DNA of 64,000 nucleotides from assembly GCF_018916875.1 (NCBI RefSeq), contig NZ_JAHLNO010000004.1, forward strand, positions 434,001 to 498,000, read 5' to 3'. This document shows, one piece after another, positions 27,288-36,328 of the stretch. The notes under the pieces are model-generated. The model saw only the letters and a program-made list of their open reading frames with translations, ran no database searches and was not told where the DNA came from. The first letter of the stretch is position 1, and each line of letters opens with the position of its first letter. The translations under genes were made by a program, and so were the position numbers. This stretch comes from Virgibacillus proomii (GTDB taxonomy: Bacteria; Bacillota; Bacilli; Bacillales; Amphibacillaceae).

Positions 27288-28001
27288 TTGGAAAAAATAA
27301 AATTTTTTTGCCTCCCTTATGCAGGAGGGTCATCTTTCGTATATCAAAATTGGAGAAAATATTTGAATGAAAATATTGAGTTAATACCGATAGAATTAGC
27401 AGGGCGGGGGAAAAGATTTCGTGAACCGTTAATGGAAAATATCGAGGATGTAGTGAATGACATTTATAACATCATCGCTGAAGATCTAGAGGATGCAACA
27501 TATGCTTTTTATGGGCACAGCATGGGTACTTTACTAGTTTATGAATTATGTCATAAGGTATTAAATAATGGTCACGTACCACCTCTACATGCTTTTTTTT
27601 CAGGGAGGCTCCCACCTCATTTAAGGCATAATAGTGTTTTACATAAAATGGAAGACGATAAATTATTAGATACAATTTGGAATCTTGGTGGAACACCAAA
27701 AGGTTTTTTTCAAGATCCTGGCTTAATCGATATTTACTTGCCGATACTTCGTGCAGATTGTAAAGTGGTGGAAACGCATGAGTATAAGGAAAAAACATCT
27801 TTATTTAATTTTGGTATTAGCATTATAAATGGAGAGGAAGATGAACTAACGAATTCAAAACTAAGTGAATGGAGTATTCATACCACGAATTCGACTGATT
27901 TCTATTGGCTAACAGGTGGACACTTTTTTATACATCATCACTATAAAAAGGTTACCGAAATAATAAATAATACTTTGTCCCGTTACATAGTATTAAATTA
28001 G
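27288..28001 (+). CDS. Type II (editing) thioesterase (237 aa)
   Basis: A stand-alone alpha/beta hydrolase that clears misprimed or stalled acyl groups from carrier domains. Motifs: PYAGGSSFVYQNW near the N-terminus, ELAGRGKRFREPL, the nucleophile elbow GHSMG (~residue 80), and the catalytic His in GGHFFIHHH near the C-terminus. Length is normal for the family. TTG 27288 is chosen because AAAGGATG sits 7 bases upstream; an ATG at 27279 would overlap that site. Since no T-TE module exists on any synthetase here, this is the only thioesterase of the cluster, and it is of the editing rather than the releasing type. Confidence 0.9.
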   Translation: MEKIKFFCLPYAGGSSFVYQNWRKYLNENIELIPIELAGRGKRFREPLMENIEDVVNDIYNIIAEDLEDATYAFYGHSMGTLLVYELCHKVLNNGHVPPLHAFFSGRLPPHLRHNSVLHKMEDDKLLDTIWNLGGTPKGFFQDPGLIDIYLPILRADCKVVETHEYKEKTSLFNFGISIINGEEDELTNSKLSEWSIHTTNSTDFYWLTGGHFFIHHHYKKVTEIINNTLSRYIVLN

Positions 28002-28018
28002 AAAAGAGGTAGGCTAAT

Positions 28019-28864
28019 ATGAAAACGATTGGAGTAGTAGGAGCTGGAACGATAGGGCAGGGGGTGGCTCAGGAATTTTCCTATTATGGTTATAAGGTTA
28101 TCTTAGTAGATAATTCTAACGAAGCACTAAAAAACGCTGAAAAAGGAATGATCCAAAATCATAAACTTTATCAATTAATGGGAAAGAAAAAGGGGATTTC
28201 TACACCTGAAGATATGTTACGTAATATTCAGTTCTCCGCTAATTTACAGGATCTAGAACGAGTGGATTTCTTAGTTGAAAATATAATTGAAAACTATGAT
28301 GCTAAAAAACAATTATATTTCGAACTAAATGAAATATGTAATTCGGATGTAATTTACGCAGCAAATACTTCTTGTATCCCTATTACGAAAATAAGTTCAA
28401 ATATTAAGAAGCCTTCTAATGTGATAGGATTGCACTTTATGAATCCGGTCCCATTGAGTAATTTAGTTGAAGTAATTAAAGGATTTCATACGTCAGAGGA
28501 GACTATTAGTATTGCAACAGAGCTAATGCATGTTCTAAAAAAAGAAACGGTTGTCGTAAATGATTACCCAGGATTTGTTTCTAATCGTGTTTTAATGCTG
28601 ACCATAAATGAATGTGTATTTCTTTTACAGGATGGAGTGGCTACTCCTGAGGATGTGGACAAAATATTTAAGTTAGGCTTTTCTCATAAAATGGGTCCGC
28701 TTGCTACAGCTGACCTAATTGGATTAGATACGGTTTTATATTCTTTAGAAGAATTATTTAATAATTACTTAGATCCAAAGTTTCGACCTAGTCCATATTT
28801 AAAAAAATTAGTCGATGCCGGGATGCTTGGGAGAAAAACTGGACAAGGTTTTTTCAAATATTAA
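28019..28864 (+). CDS. 3-hydroxyacyl-CoA dehydrogenase-like enzyme, FkbK/ZmaG type (281 aa)
   Basis: A NAD-dependent dehydrogenase. Rossmann motif IGVVGAGTIGQGVA, catalytic His region VIGLHFMNPVP, and the C-terminal domain opening DYPGFVSNRVLM are all present. In FK506 (FkbK) and zwittermicin (ZmaG) clusters such an enzyme oxidises glyceryl-ACP, the first step towards hydroxymalonyl-ACP or methoxymalonyl-ACP. It is the first of five genes that match that pathway. AAAGAGGTAGG precedes the ATG. The assignment to extender-unit synthesis rests on the neighbouring FkbH, ACP and acyl-CoA dehydrogenase genes. Confidence 0.88.
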   Translation: MKTIGVVGAGTIGQGVAQEFSYYGYKVILVDNSNEALKNAEKGMIQNHKLYQLMGKKKGISTPEDMLRNIQFSANLQDLERVDFLVENIIENYDAKKQLYFELNEICNSDVIYAANTSCIPITKISSNIKKPSNVIGLHFMNPVPLSNLVEVIKGFHTSEETISIATELMHVLKKETVVVNDYPGFVSNRVLMLTINECVFLLQDGVATPEDVDKIFKLGFSHKMGPLATADLIGLDTVLYSLEELFNNYLDPKFRPSPYLKKLVDAGMLGRKTGQGFFKY

Positions 28865-28883
28865 TAAAGTAGGTGAATCGATA

Positions 28884-29951
28884 ATGGAAGAGGGAATGAA
28901 GGAGATAAAATGTATTGTATGGGACCTTGATAATACCATTTGGGAAGGTACTTTAGCTGAGGCAGATGATGTTAAGTTAAAGCCTGGAATAATAAAGGTT
29001 ATAGAAGAATTAGATCGGAGAGGTATATTACACTCCATCTCAAGTAAAAACAATTATGACCTCGCAATGAAAAAATTAAATGAATTCGATATTGGAAAAT
29101 ACTTTTTATATCCAGAAGTTCATTGGAATGCTAAATCGTTAGCTATACAGAAAATAATAGAAAATCTAAATATCAACGTTGATACCATTCTTTTCATTGA
29201 TGATCAAGAATTTGAGCGAGAAGAAGTTAAAAGCGTTCACCCAACAATTAGCTGTTTAGACAGCAAATATTATCAGACGTTATTAACGCATCCTAGATTA
29301 AATCCTAAATTTATTACCGAGGATTCTTATAAAAGACGAATACGGTATTTAGAAGATATGAAAAGAAAAAAAGAAGAAGCTACATATGAGGGGCCAAAAG
29401 AGGAATTTTTAGCGGCATTAAAAATGAAGTTCACTATATCAGAGGCTAAAGAGCAAGACTTAAGAAGACTAGAAGAACTTACTTATCGGACTAACCAGCT
29501 CAATTCAACAGGTAACATATATAGTTACGAAGATTTAAAAGAGTATATGGAATCTGATAGTCATCAGCTTATTGTATGTGAGTTGAGTGATAAATACGGT
29601 AGTTATGGAAAAATTGGTCTAGCTTTATTGAAAAAAACGTCGGAATATTGGGAAATTATGCAGCTATTAATGTCGTGTCGGGTAATGTCCAGAGGTGTAG
29701 GAACAGTCCTATTAACCTATATAATCCAACAAGCTAAAAAGTCAAATGTATTACTTAGAGCAAAATTTCGCCCTACAGATAGAAATCGAATCATGTATAT
29801 AACATATGGTTTTTCAAATTTTAAGGAAACAAAAGTTAATAGTGATGGAACAGTTGTGTTATCAAATGACTTATCTGTCATAAACTCATATCCAAGTTAT
29901 ATAGATGTACAAGAAGTAATAAATAAGGAATCCAAACACCTATTTATATAA
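28884..29951 (+). CDS. FkbH-like HAD-superfamily glyceryl-ACP synthase (355 aa)
   Basis: FkbH-like proteins take 1,3-bisphosphoglycerate, dephosphorylate it and load glycerate onto an ACP. The HAD nucleophile motif VWDLDNTIWEG (D14, D16), the second motif SISSKNNYDLA and the third motif ILFIDDQEFEREEV are visible. The C-terminal half (~200-340) is GNAT-like, with the family signature YRTNQLNSTGNIYS. ATG 28884 is chosen because AAGTAGGTG lies 9 bases upstream; the ATG at 28815 falls within the preceding gene in another frame. The substrate ACP is presumably the next gene. Confidence 0.9.
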   Translation: MEEGMKEIKCIVWDLDNTIWEGTLAEADDVKLKPGIIKVIEELDRRGILHSISSKNNYDLAMKKLNEFDIGKYFLYPEVHWNAKSLAIQKIIENLNINVDTILFIDDQEFEREEVKSVHPTISCLDSKYYQTLLTHPRLNPKFITEDSYKRRIRYLEDMKRKKEEATYEGPKEEFLAALKMKFTISEAKEQDLRRLEELTYRTNQLNSTGNIYSYEDLKEYMESDSHQLIVCELSDKYGSYGKIGLALLKKTSEYWEIMQLLMSCRVMSRGVGTVLLTYIIQQAKKSNVLLRAKFRPTDRNRIMYITYGFSNFKETKVNSDGTVVLSNDLSVINSYPSYIDVQEVINKESKHLFI

Positions 29952-29972
29952 TTTAAAAAAGGCGGTGTAAAT

Positions 29973-30245
29973 ATGGAAAGTATTCAGGAGATAGAAAAGA
30001 CGGTTAGGTCATTCTTAGAAGAAAATATGATTTTCTATGAAAGAGAAAATAGTCTTGATAATGATGATAATATTTTTGAACTAGGATTTGTAGATTCTAT
30101 GTTTGCATTGAGTTTAGTAACATTTATAGAAAATAACTTTGAAATAAAAGTAGAGAGTGAAGACCTACAAATTAGTAACTTTAGTTCCATAAATAATATA
30201 ACTAATTTTATTCAAAATAAAAGACAGAGTAGAGTAATAGAATGA
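29973..30245 (+). CDS. Discrete acyl carrier protein, FkbJ/ZmaD type (90 aa)
   Basis: A phosphopantetheine-binding carrier with the attachment serine in ELGFVDSMFALSLV (S42). Acidic and helical, normal ACP size. It lies between the FkbH-like gene and the acyl-CoA dehydrogenase, so it is expected to carry the C3 unit (glyceryl, then oxidised forms). GGCGGTG precedes the ATG. Its stop overlaps the start of the next gene (ATGA), indicating translational coupling. Confidence 0.9.
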   Translation: MESIQEIEKTVRSFLEENMIFYERENSLDNDDNIFELGFVDSMFALSLVTFIENNFEIKVESEDLQISNFSSINNITNFIQNKRQSRVIE

Positions 30246-31399
30246 ACAATATTTTATCGCAAGAGCAAGAAACTTTTATTTCAAAGATAAGCATGTTTTC
30301 TGAACAAGAAGTAAAGACACGTAGCAAAGATATGGATGAACAGGGATATTTTGATGAAAATTTGATTCGTAGACTTAGTGAAATAGGTCTCCTAGGTGCA
30401 ACCTTTCCTAAAGAGTATGGTGGATTAGAACTGGATCCTCTAACCTATGGTTACTGTACAGAAGAAATCGGAAAAAGTTGTAGTAATACTAGGGCATTAA
30501 TGACAGTACATGTTTCATTAGTTGGCGAGACAATTCTTAGATGGGGAAGCCAAGAACAGAAAAATGAATGGATTCCCCAGATGGCAAGAGGAGATAAGAT
30601 AGGTGCTTTTGCGTTATCGGAAGAAAATACCGGCAGCAACGCAAAAGGTATTGCAACAACATACATCGAAAAACATAACAAATTTATTATTAATGGAGAG
30701 AAGAAGTTTATCTCTTTCGGAGATATTGCTGATTTCTTTATTGTTATCGCTAGGAATAATCAGGAAATAACAGCTTTTATCATAGAGCGGGATTTAGAAG
30801 GAATATCTACAGAGCCGATCAAAGGACTGTTAGGATCGCGTGGATCACATGTTTCAAAAATATACTTCAATAATGTTGTTGTTCCTGCTGATAGAGTTCT
30901 TGGACTAAGAGGATCTGGATTCACCTATATTGTTAATACTGCTTTAGATCATGGGAGATATAGTATTGCTTGGGGAGCATTAGGTATTGCTCAGGCAAGT
31001 CTAGAAGAAATGATAAAGTATGCGAGTAAGAGAGAGCAATTTGGAAAAAGAATTGTGGAAAATCAGTTAATTCAAGGAATGATAGGGGATGCTATGACCC
31101 ATATTCACGCAGCTCGAGCACTTTGTATAGAGGCTGGTCTAAAAAGAAGAAATCAAGATACAGATTCCATCATTCATACTTCTATGGCTAAATATTATTC
31201 ATCTAAGATTGCTATGGAAATAGCAACAGATGCGGTGCAAGTACATGGAGGTAATGGATGCTATAACACATTTCCGGTAGAAAGATTCTTTAGAGAGGCG
31301 AAAATATTAGAAATTATTGAAGGAACATCACAAATTCAACAACAGCTTATTGCACAGTATGGTTTAAAAAAGTATAGTCCAAGAAAAACGTTGATTTAA
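30242..31399 (+). CDS. Acyl-CoA dehydrogenase-like flavoenzyme, FkbI/ZmaE type (385 aa)
   Basis: A FAD enzyme acting on an ACP-bound substrate. Motifs: FALSEENTGSNA (FAD/substrate contact), GEKKFISFGDIADFF, LDHGRYSIAWGALGIA, REQFGKRI, QVHGGNGCY, and the catalytic Glu in IIEGTSQIQ near the C-terminus. FkbI and ZmaE oxidise the C3 unit on the ACP to give hydroxymalonyl-ACP. Its start overlaps the ACP stop by 4 bases. It completes the K-H-J-I set of an oxygenated-malonyl extender pathway. Confidence 0.9.
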   Translation: MNNILSQEQETFISKISMFSEQEVKTRSKDMDEQGYFDENLIRRLSEIGLLGATFPKEYGGLELDPLTYGYCTEEIGKSCSNTRALMTVHVSLVGETILRWGSQEQKNEWIPQMARGDKIGAFALSEENTGSNAKGIATTYIEKHNKFIINGEKKFISFGDIADFFIVIARNNQEITAFIIERDLEGISTEPIKGLLGSRGSHVSKIYFNNVVVPADRVLGLRGSGFTYIVNTALDHGRYSIAWGALGIAQASLEEMIKYASKREQFGKRIVENQLIQGMIGDAMTHIHAARALCIEAGLKRRNQDTDSIIHTSMAKYYSSKIAMEIATDAVQVHGGNGCYNTFPVERFFREAKILEIIEGTSQIQQQLIAQYGLKKYSPRKTLI

Positions 31400-31416
31400 A
31401 TGAGGAGTAATAGAAA

Positions 31417-32373
31417 ATGATAGGAATAAAATCGATAGAATTCTATATACCTGACAATTTATATCCTGTTAGAGAATTAAAGGAAGTTCAAGAGCTGACA
31501 CCTGAGCAACAAAACATTCTTTCACTAATGAAATTGGAAACTGTATCTATTGCAGAAGAATATGATAATACAGAACTTGCATATGAAGCCTCTAAAAAAG
31601 CATTAACTGCAGCAGGAATTACTCCAGAAAATGTGGATGTTGTGATATATCTTCAAAGCAGATCTCCCAAATATTTAATGAGCTCAGAAGCAACACGTCT
31701 ACAGGAACTTATAGGTGCAACCAACGCATACAGTTTCACAGTAGCAGATATGGGTTGTACGAATATTAATATAGCCTTATCACTAGCTAGAAACATATTA
31801 ACCTCCGATGAGAACGTTGACAACATACTAATTAGTTGTGGAAGTAAACCCACTGGAAAAGACCGGTATCGTGAAGCGGTCACAGTAATTGGTGATGGTG
31901 GTATGGGGGTAGTGGTATCTAGGTGTGAATCTAATCAACTGTTAGATATTAAAATTAAGACAGATGGCAGATTTTGGGATCTTTATAAGGTGGAATACAA
32001 AGACAAATTAGTAGACGAATATAAGGAAATTTGTACTAATTCTAGGTATAAATTTGAATTATCGATAGCTAGCCGAAATAATTTTAAAATACTTAATTCA
32101 GAATTGTTAGGCAATAATTTTGATGAAGTAAATGGTGTTATTATGCAAAACTTATCAGAATCAGCATTTACATTTAATGAAGAGGCGCTTCAAGTCAATC
32201 TTTTAGAGAGTTGTTTTCAAAATTGTAGAATGTATGGCCATCTAGGATCCATTGATATTATGTTGAATTATAAGACCAGCTTACAAAATGGTGAAATTAA
32301 TAAAGGTGATAAGGTCCTAATAATGAATAATAGTCCAGTTGCGTGCTGGAGCTCGTTATTAATGAAGGTTTAG
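31417..32373 (+). CDS. FabH-like KAS III family protein with altered active site (318 aa)
   Basis: Thiolase-fold KAS III-like protein. The active-site Cys is present in ADMGCTNINIA (C114). In typical FabH a His-Gln-Ala-Asn motif and a later Gly-Asn-Thr/Ser motif supply the catalytic His and Asn. Here the corresponding stretches read IMQNLSES (~242-249) and YGHLGSID (H275), so the usual HQAN His is missing and a His occupies the Asn region. That pattern suggests acyl transfer or another non-canonical reaction rather than decarboxylative condensation. KAS III proteins also work with FkbH/ACP cassettes in tetronate synthesis. GAGGAG precedes the ATG. Confidence 0.8.
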   Translation: MIGIKSIEFYIPDNLYPVRELKEVQELTPEQQNILSLMKLETVSIAEEYDNTELAYEASKKALTAAGITPENVDVVIYLQSRSPKYLMSSEATRLQELIGATNAYSFTVADMGCTNINIALSLARNILTSDENVDNILISCGSKPTGKDRYREAVTVIGDGGMGVVVSRCESNQLLDIKIKTDGRFWDLYKVEYKDKLVDEYKEICTNSRYKFELSIASRNNFKILNSELLGNNFDEVNGVIMQNLSESAFTFNEEALQVNLLESCFQNCRMYGHLGSIDIMLNYKTSLQNGEINKGDKVLIMNNSPVACWSSLLMKV

Positions 32374-32393
32374 AATTTGGGAGGTTAATAGAC

Positions 32394-33098
32394 TTGGAAC
32401 CTTATGAAGAATTCTCTAGGGAATACAATAACTATCAAACTATCTTCACACGTTTATATAATAGTTTTTTAAGAAAAGTACAAGTAAAACATGAGATAAA
32501 TTTTGAAAGGACCCTAGATTTAGCATGTGGTACGGGGTTGCTAATTTCAAAAATAAGATCAAAAGCAGAAAAAGTAGTCGGTTTAGATTATAGTCCGGAA
32601 ATGTTGAAATTAGCGATTGAAAGTTATTCACATTTTCCTAATGTAGAATTTATACAGGGAGACTTCCGTAAATTTTCATTACCTGATAAATTTAGTTTAA
32701 TCATTAGTAGCTTTGATTCGTTTAACTATATCGATCACATTGATGAACTAGACTCCATTTTTTCGTGTGTAGCCAGTCATTTAGATAAGGATGGCCATTT
32801 TATATTTGATGTTGTAAGCGAAAATTACTATATGAAAATTAACGGGACTTCTATCAGTACTGAAAATTCAGGCTTTCAAAATAAAATTACCTATAATTCG
32901 GATTTGAGGAAAATGACAAGTGTATTTTCTTTTCGTAATGGAACCGAGGAACATCATCAAATACCAATTGAGCACACAGATGTATTAAAAAGTGCAAAAA
33001 ATAATGGATTAGATATTGTAGGGTCCTTTTCTAGTTTTAACCTCGACCCATTAGTAGAGTCTTCGGAAAGGCTTTTTTATATCATGAAGCATAAATAA
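32394..33098 (+). CDS. Class I SAM-dependent methyltransferase (234 aa)
   Basis: A Rossmann-type methyltransferase with the SAM motif LDLACGTGLL, the acidic ribose-binding region VVGLDYSPEML, and the later FSLIISSFDSFNYID. In methoxymalonyl-ACP pathways an O-methyltransferase (FkbG) methylates the hydroxyl on the ACP. This protein is not clearly of the FkbG subfamily but is placed where such an enzyme would be. It could equally N- or O-methylate the peptide. TTG 32394 is chosen because GGGAGGT lies 8 bases upstream; an ATG at 32343 would overlap the previous gene. Confidence 0.85.
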   Translation: MEPYEEFSREYNNYQTIFTRLYNSFLRKVQVKHEINFERTLDLACGTGLLISKIRSKAEKVVGLDYSPEMLKLAIESYSHFPNVEFIQGDFRKFSLPDKFSLIISSFDSFNYIDHIDELDSIFSCVASHLDKDGHFIFDVVSENYYMKINGTSISTENSGFQNKITYNSDLRKMTSVFSFRNGTEEHHQIPIEHTDVLKSAKNNGLDIVGSFSSFNLDPLVESSERLFYIMKHK

Positions 33099-33124
33099 CG
33101 AGAATCACTGTTGAGGTGATATAA

Positions 33125-36100
33125 ATGGGAAAAATAGATAAAAATAATGTAGAAGATATAGTCGGCTTAACCCCTATGCAGCAGGGCATACTTTATGAAT
33201 CCCTAAAGGATCCCGAAAATGATATGTATTTTGTACAAATTAGTCTGAAATTAGATGGAATAATAATTGAAGACTATTTCAGGAAAGCCTGGGAGTTCGT
33301 TATGGAACATAATAATAGTTTAAGAAGTATATTCGCATGGGAGAATTTATCAGAACCGGTGCAAGTAATATTAAAGAAAATTACGCCATCAATTAGAGTG
33401 GATGATTTATCAACTAAATCATTGGAATATAAGGATTGGTTTTTAGAAGATAGGAAAATAAAAGATCGAAATGAACGATTTGTCCTAAACAAAGGACCTC
33501 TTTTCAGAATAAATCTAATCAAACTTAGCTCTAGCATTTCATATGTCATGATTAGCTTTCATCATATTCTATGGGACGGTTGGAGTACCAATATTATCCT
33601 AAAGGAATTCTTTCAGTATTATGATCATCTCACAAAGGGCATTGAACCTATAATAACAAATGAGAAGGCGCAATTTAAGGATTATATTAAATGGATTCAA
33701 TCCAAAAATTCGCTAGAAGAGTCGGAGTATTGGAAAGGTTATCTAAAAGGATTTGACACAAAGACTTCCCTATCTTCAACAATGATATCTAGTTCTAACC
33801 CAGGTAAGATTCAAGGATCACAAATTACCTTGTCAAATAAAATTGTAGATAAACTAAAGGAATTATCAAAAAAACAAGAAGTTACAATGGCTACAATACT
33901 TTATTCAGCATGGGGATTACTTTTGCAGAAGTATAATAACACCGATGACGCTGTGTTTGGTACAACTGTTTCTGGAAGGCCGAATCATATTGGTAAAATC
34001 AAAAATTCTGTGGGCTTATTTATTAATACAGTTCCACTAAGAGTCAAAACTAATAATGTTACAAGAATTAACGAGTTATTAAAAAAAGTTGGAGAAGAAC
34101 TAAGTGAACGATATCAATTTGAAAGTACTTCATTGGTGGATATTAAATCTTATTCTAATATCCCAACTGAAAGTCAATTATTTGATTGTATCGTAGTGTA
34201 TGAGAATTATCCTGTAGAAGATTGGTATCGTAATGGAATTGAATCCTTAAAAGTAATATCATACTCAACCTCTGAAAAAACAAATTATAGCGTAGTAGTT
34301 GAGGTTAGCGAAAATGATGAATATAACATCAACCTAAGATATGACAGTCAAGTATTTGACGAGGAAACAATAAATAGAATAAAAGAACATTTGTATCAAG
34401 TTATACTAGAAATTCTTGAAAACCCATTTGCAAAAACTTCTGATCTACAAATTATAACGGATGAAGAAAAACGACAAATACTTACAATGAATAAAAGTAA
34501 TTCTGACTATCCAAATAAATGTGTACATGAACTGTTTGAAGAACAGGTAGAGAAGACCCCTAATTATATTGCTGTTACGATGGATCATAATAAACTAACT
34601 TATGAAGAGTTAAACAGAAGAGCAAACCAAATGGCTAGAGTACTTCGGAATAACGGAATAAAAGCAGAGAGTATCGTTGGGATTGCTACAGATAGATCCA
34701 TTGAGATGATTATTAGTATGCTTGCAGTCATGAAAGCGGGTGGTGCGTATCTACCAATCGATCCGAGTTATCCTGACGATAGGATTAAATATATTGTGGA
34801 AGATTCAAAAATGGAATGTCTCTTGGTACAAAGTAAATTAAAGGAAAAGTTTCAATCTTTTTCAACGACAAATATGTTATGGATGGATGATTCATCCTTA
34901 TTTGAGGGGGAAGGTACATCTAATCTGAATATTTCCTCTCAGAAGAATGATTTGGCCTATGTGATATACACTTCTGGGTCAACAGGTAATCCAAAAGGGG
35001 TTTTGATTGAACACCAATCAATCGTAAATACATTAACTTGGCGAGCTGAATATTATCATTATACAGAAGTGGATGCAGTATTACAGATTCCTCCTTTTGT
35101 TTTTGACAGTTCGGTCGGAGACATTTTTACATCCCTTATTTCGGGGGCTAAGGTTGTATTATTTCGATCCGAAGACAGACTTGAAATGAATAAACTAGCA
35201 AGGCTAGTACATGAGGAGAATGTTACGAACTTTTTAATTGTCCCTAGCTTATACAAAAAATTTATCGAGAATCTAACCTATGATTTACCGAGTCTCCGCT
35301 TTGTAACATTAGCAGGAGAAGATTTAACCGAAGGGCTAGTAGAAGATCATTTTAAACGATTTGACCATGTAGATTTGTATAATGAGTATGGCCCAACGGA
35401 AAATAGTGTTGCTTCAACTGTATATAAGTTTGATAAAAATAATATCCAAGTTAGAATTGGTACCCCTATTCACAATACAAATTGCTATGTGATGGACAAG
35501 AAAAATAAAATACAACCTTTTGGAATTACTGGTGAGTTACAAGTGAGTGGAAGAGGACTAGCACGTGGATATCTTGGTAATAAAGGATTAACGAATGAAA
35601 AGTTTTATTACAACCAAGAGATGGGAGAAAAATTATATAAAACGGGCGATTTAGTAAAACTACTACCAGATGGAGAATTAGTATATATCGGTAGAGTAGA
35701 TAATCAAGTAAAGATTAGAGGAAATCGCATTGAATTAGGGGAAATTGAGAGAAAATTAATGGAACACGACCAGATAAAAGAAGCGATTGTTACAACAAAA
35801 GACGATGAAAATAATGGAACTAAAAAACTTGTTGCCTATATTGTGAAAAAAGAACATATTACGCTTGAGTCGATTAAACAATTTATCTCAGAAAAATGTC
35901 CTAATTATATGGTTCCAGAATATGTTATTTTCCTAAAAGAGATTCCATTAACACTTAATGGAAAAATCGATCGAAAAGCATTGCCGAACCCTAAAGGGAA
36001 TTTGAATAACCGAGAAATGGAATCCCCCATTAATGAAACACAAGAAAAATTAGTAAGAATATGGCAGCAGTTATTAGATAGACAGGATATTGGTGTGCAC

Positions 36101-36292
36101 GATAAATTTTTTGATGTTGGTGGTGATTCATTAAAACTAATCAGTTTGACAAGTTTAATAAATAGGGAGTTTGAAACAACGTTCAATGTTAAGGACTTAT
36201 TTAAATATCCTAGTATTAGCAGTCTTTCAAAGATAATTTTAAAGGAAGAAAAAGATATGAAAGAGAAGAAAACCCTTGCTTTTAAATACTAA
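33125..36292 (+). CDS. NRPS2: C - A(unknown) - T (1055 aa)
   Basis: A single elongation module. The condensation domain (~10-450) opens with VGLTPMQQGILYESL and carries HHILWDGWS (~145); the opening is typical of DCL domains that accept a D-residue donor, which fits an upstream E domain. The adenylation domain (~465-960) has YTSGSTGNPKG and the catalytic Lys in LNGKIDRKAL. The hand-read code is D-S-G-L-T-A-E-V-A-K. The last five pocket residues match a Tyr code (DGTITAEVAK) but the first half does not, so the substrate is not assigned. The T domain has VGGDSLKLISL (~998). GAGGTGAT precedes the ATG. It passes its chain to the PKS module. Confidence 0.9.
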   Translation: MGKIDKNNVEDIVGLTPMQQGILYESLKDPENDMYFVQISLKLDGIIIEDYFRKAWEFVMEHNNSLRSIFAWENLSEPVQVILKKITPSIRVDDLSTKSLEYKDWFLEDRKIKDRNERFVLNKGPLFRINLIKLSSSISYVMISFHHILWDGWSTNIILKEFFQYYDHLTKGIEPIITNEKAQFKDYIKWIQSKNSLEESEYWKGYLKGFDTKTSLSSTMISSSNPGKIQGSQITLSNKIVDKLKELSKKQEVTMATILYSAWGLLLQKYNNTDDAVFGTTVSGRPNHIGKIKNSVGLFINTVPLRVKTNNVTRINELLKKVGEELSERYQFESTSLVDIKSYSNIPTESQLFDCIVVYENYPVEDWYRNGIESLKVISYSTSEKTNYSVVVEVSENDEYNINLRYDSQVFDEETINRIKEHLYQVILEILENPFAKTSDLQIITDEEKRQILTMNKSNSDYPNKCVHELFEEQVEKTPNYIAVTMDHNKLTYEELNRRANQMARVLRNNGIKAESIVGIATDRSIEMIISMLAVMKAGGAYLPIDPSYPDDRIKYIVEDSKMECLLVQSKLKEKFQSFSTTNMLWMDDSSLFEGEGTSNLNISSQKNDLAYVIYTSGSTGNPKGVLIEHQSIVNTLTWRAEYYHYTEVDAVLQIPPFVFDSSVGDIFTSLISGAKVVLFRSEDRLEMNKLARLVHEENVTNFLIVPSLYKKFIENLTYDLPSLRFVTLAGEDLTEGLVEDHFKRFDHVDLYNEYGPTENSVASTVYKFDKNNIQVRIGTPIHNTNCYVMDKKNKIQPFGITGELQVSGRGLARGYLGNKGLTNEKFYYNQEMGEKLYKTGDLVKLLPDGELVYIGRVDNQVKIRGNRIELGEIERKLMEHDQIKEAIVTTKDDENNGTKKLVAYIVKKEHITLESIKQFISEKCPNYMVPEYVIFLKEIPLTLNGKIDRKALPNPKGNLNNREMESPINETQEKLVRIWQQLLDRQDIGVHDKFFDVGGDSLKLISLTSLINREFETTFNVKDLFKYPSISSLSKIILKEEKDMKEKKTLAFKY

Positions 36293-36328
36293 ATTATTTG
36301 TAAACAGTTGATAACTGGGGGGAGTAAT

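Noticed and set aside
27288-28001. Chain-releasing thioesterase of the pathway
   Set aside because: It has the sequence pattern of stand-alone type II editing thioesterases, not of terminal TE domains.
31417-32373. Tetronate-forming cassette (FkbH + ACP + FabH-like)
   Set aside because: Partly fits, but the two oxidising enzymes typical of hydroxymalonyl-ACP are present and the tetronate-specific acyltransferase and dehydratase genes are not. Kept only as an alternative.
32343-32393. Earlier ATG start for the methyltransferase
   Set aside because: It overlaps the end of the FabH-like gene and has no Shine-Dalgarno; TTG 32394 is preceded by GGGAGGT.
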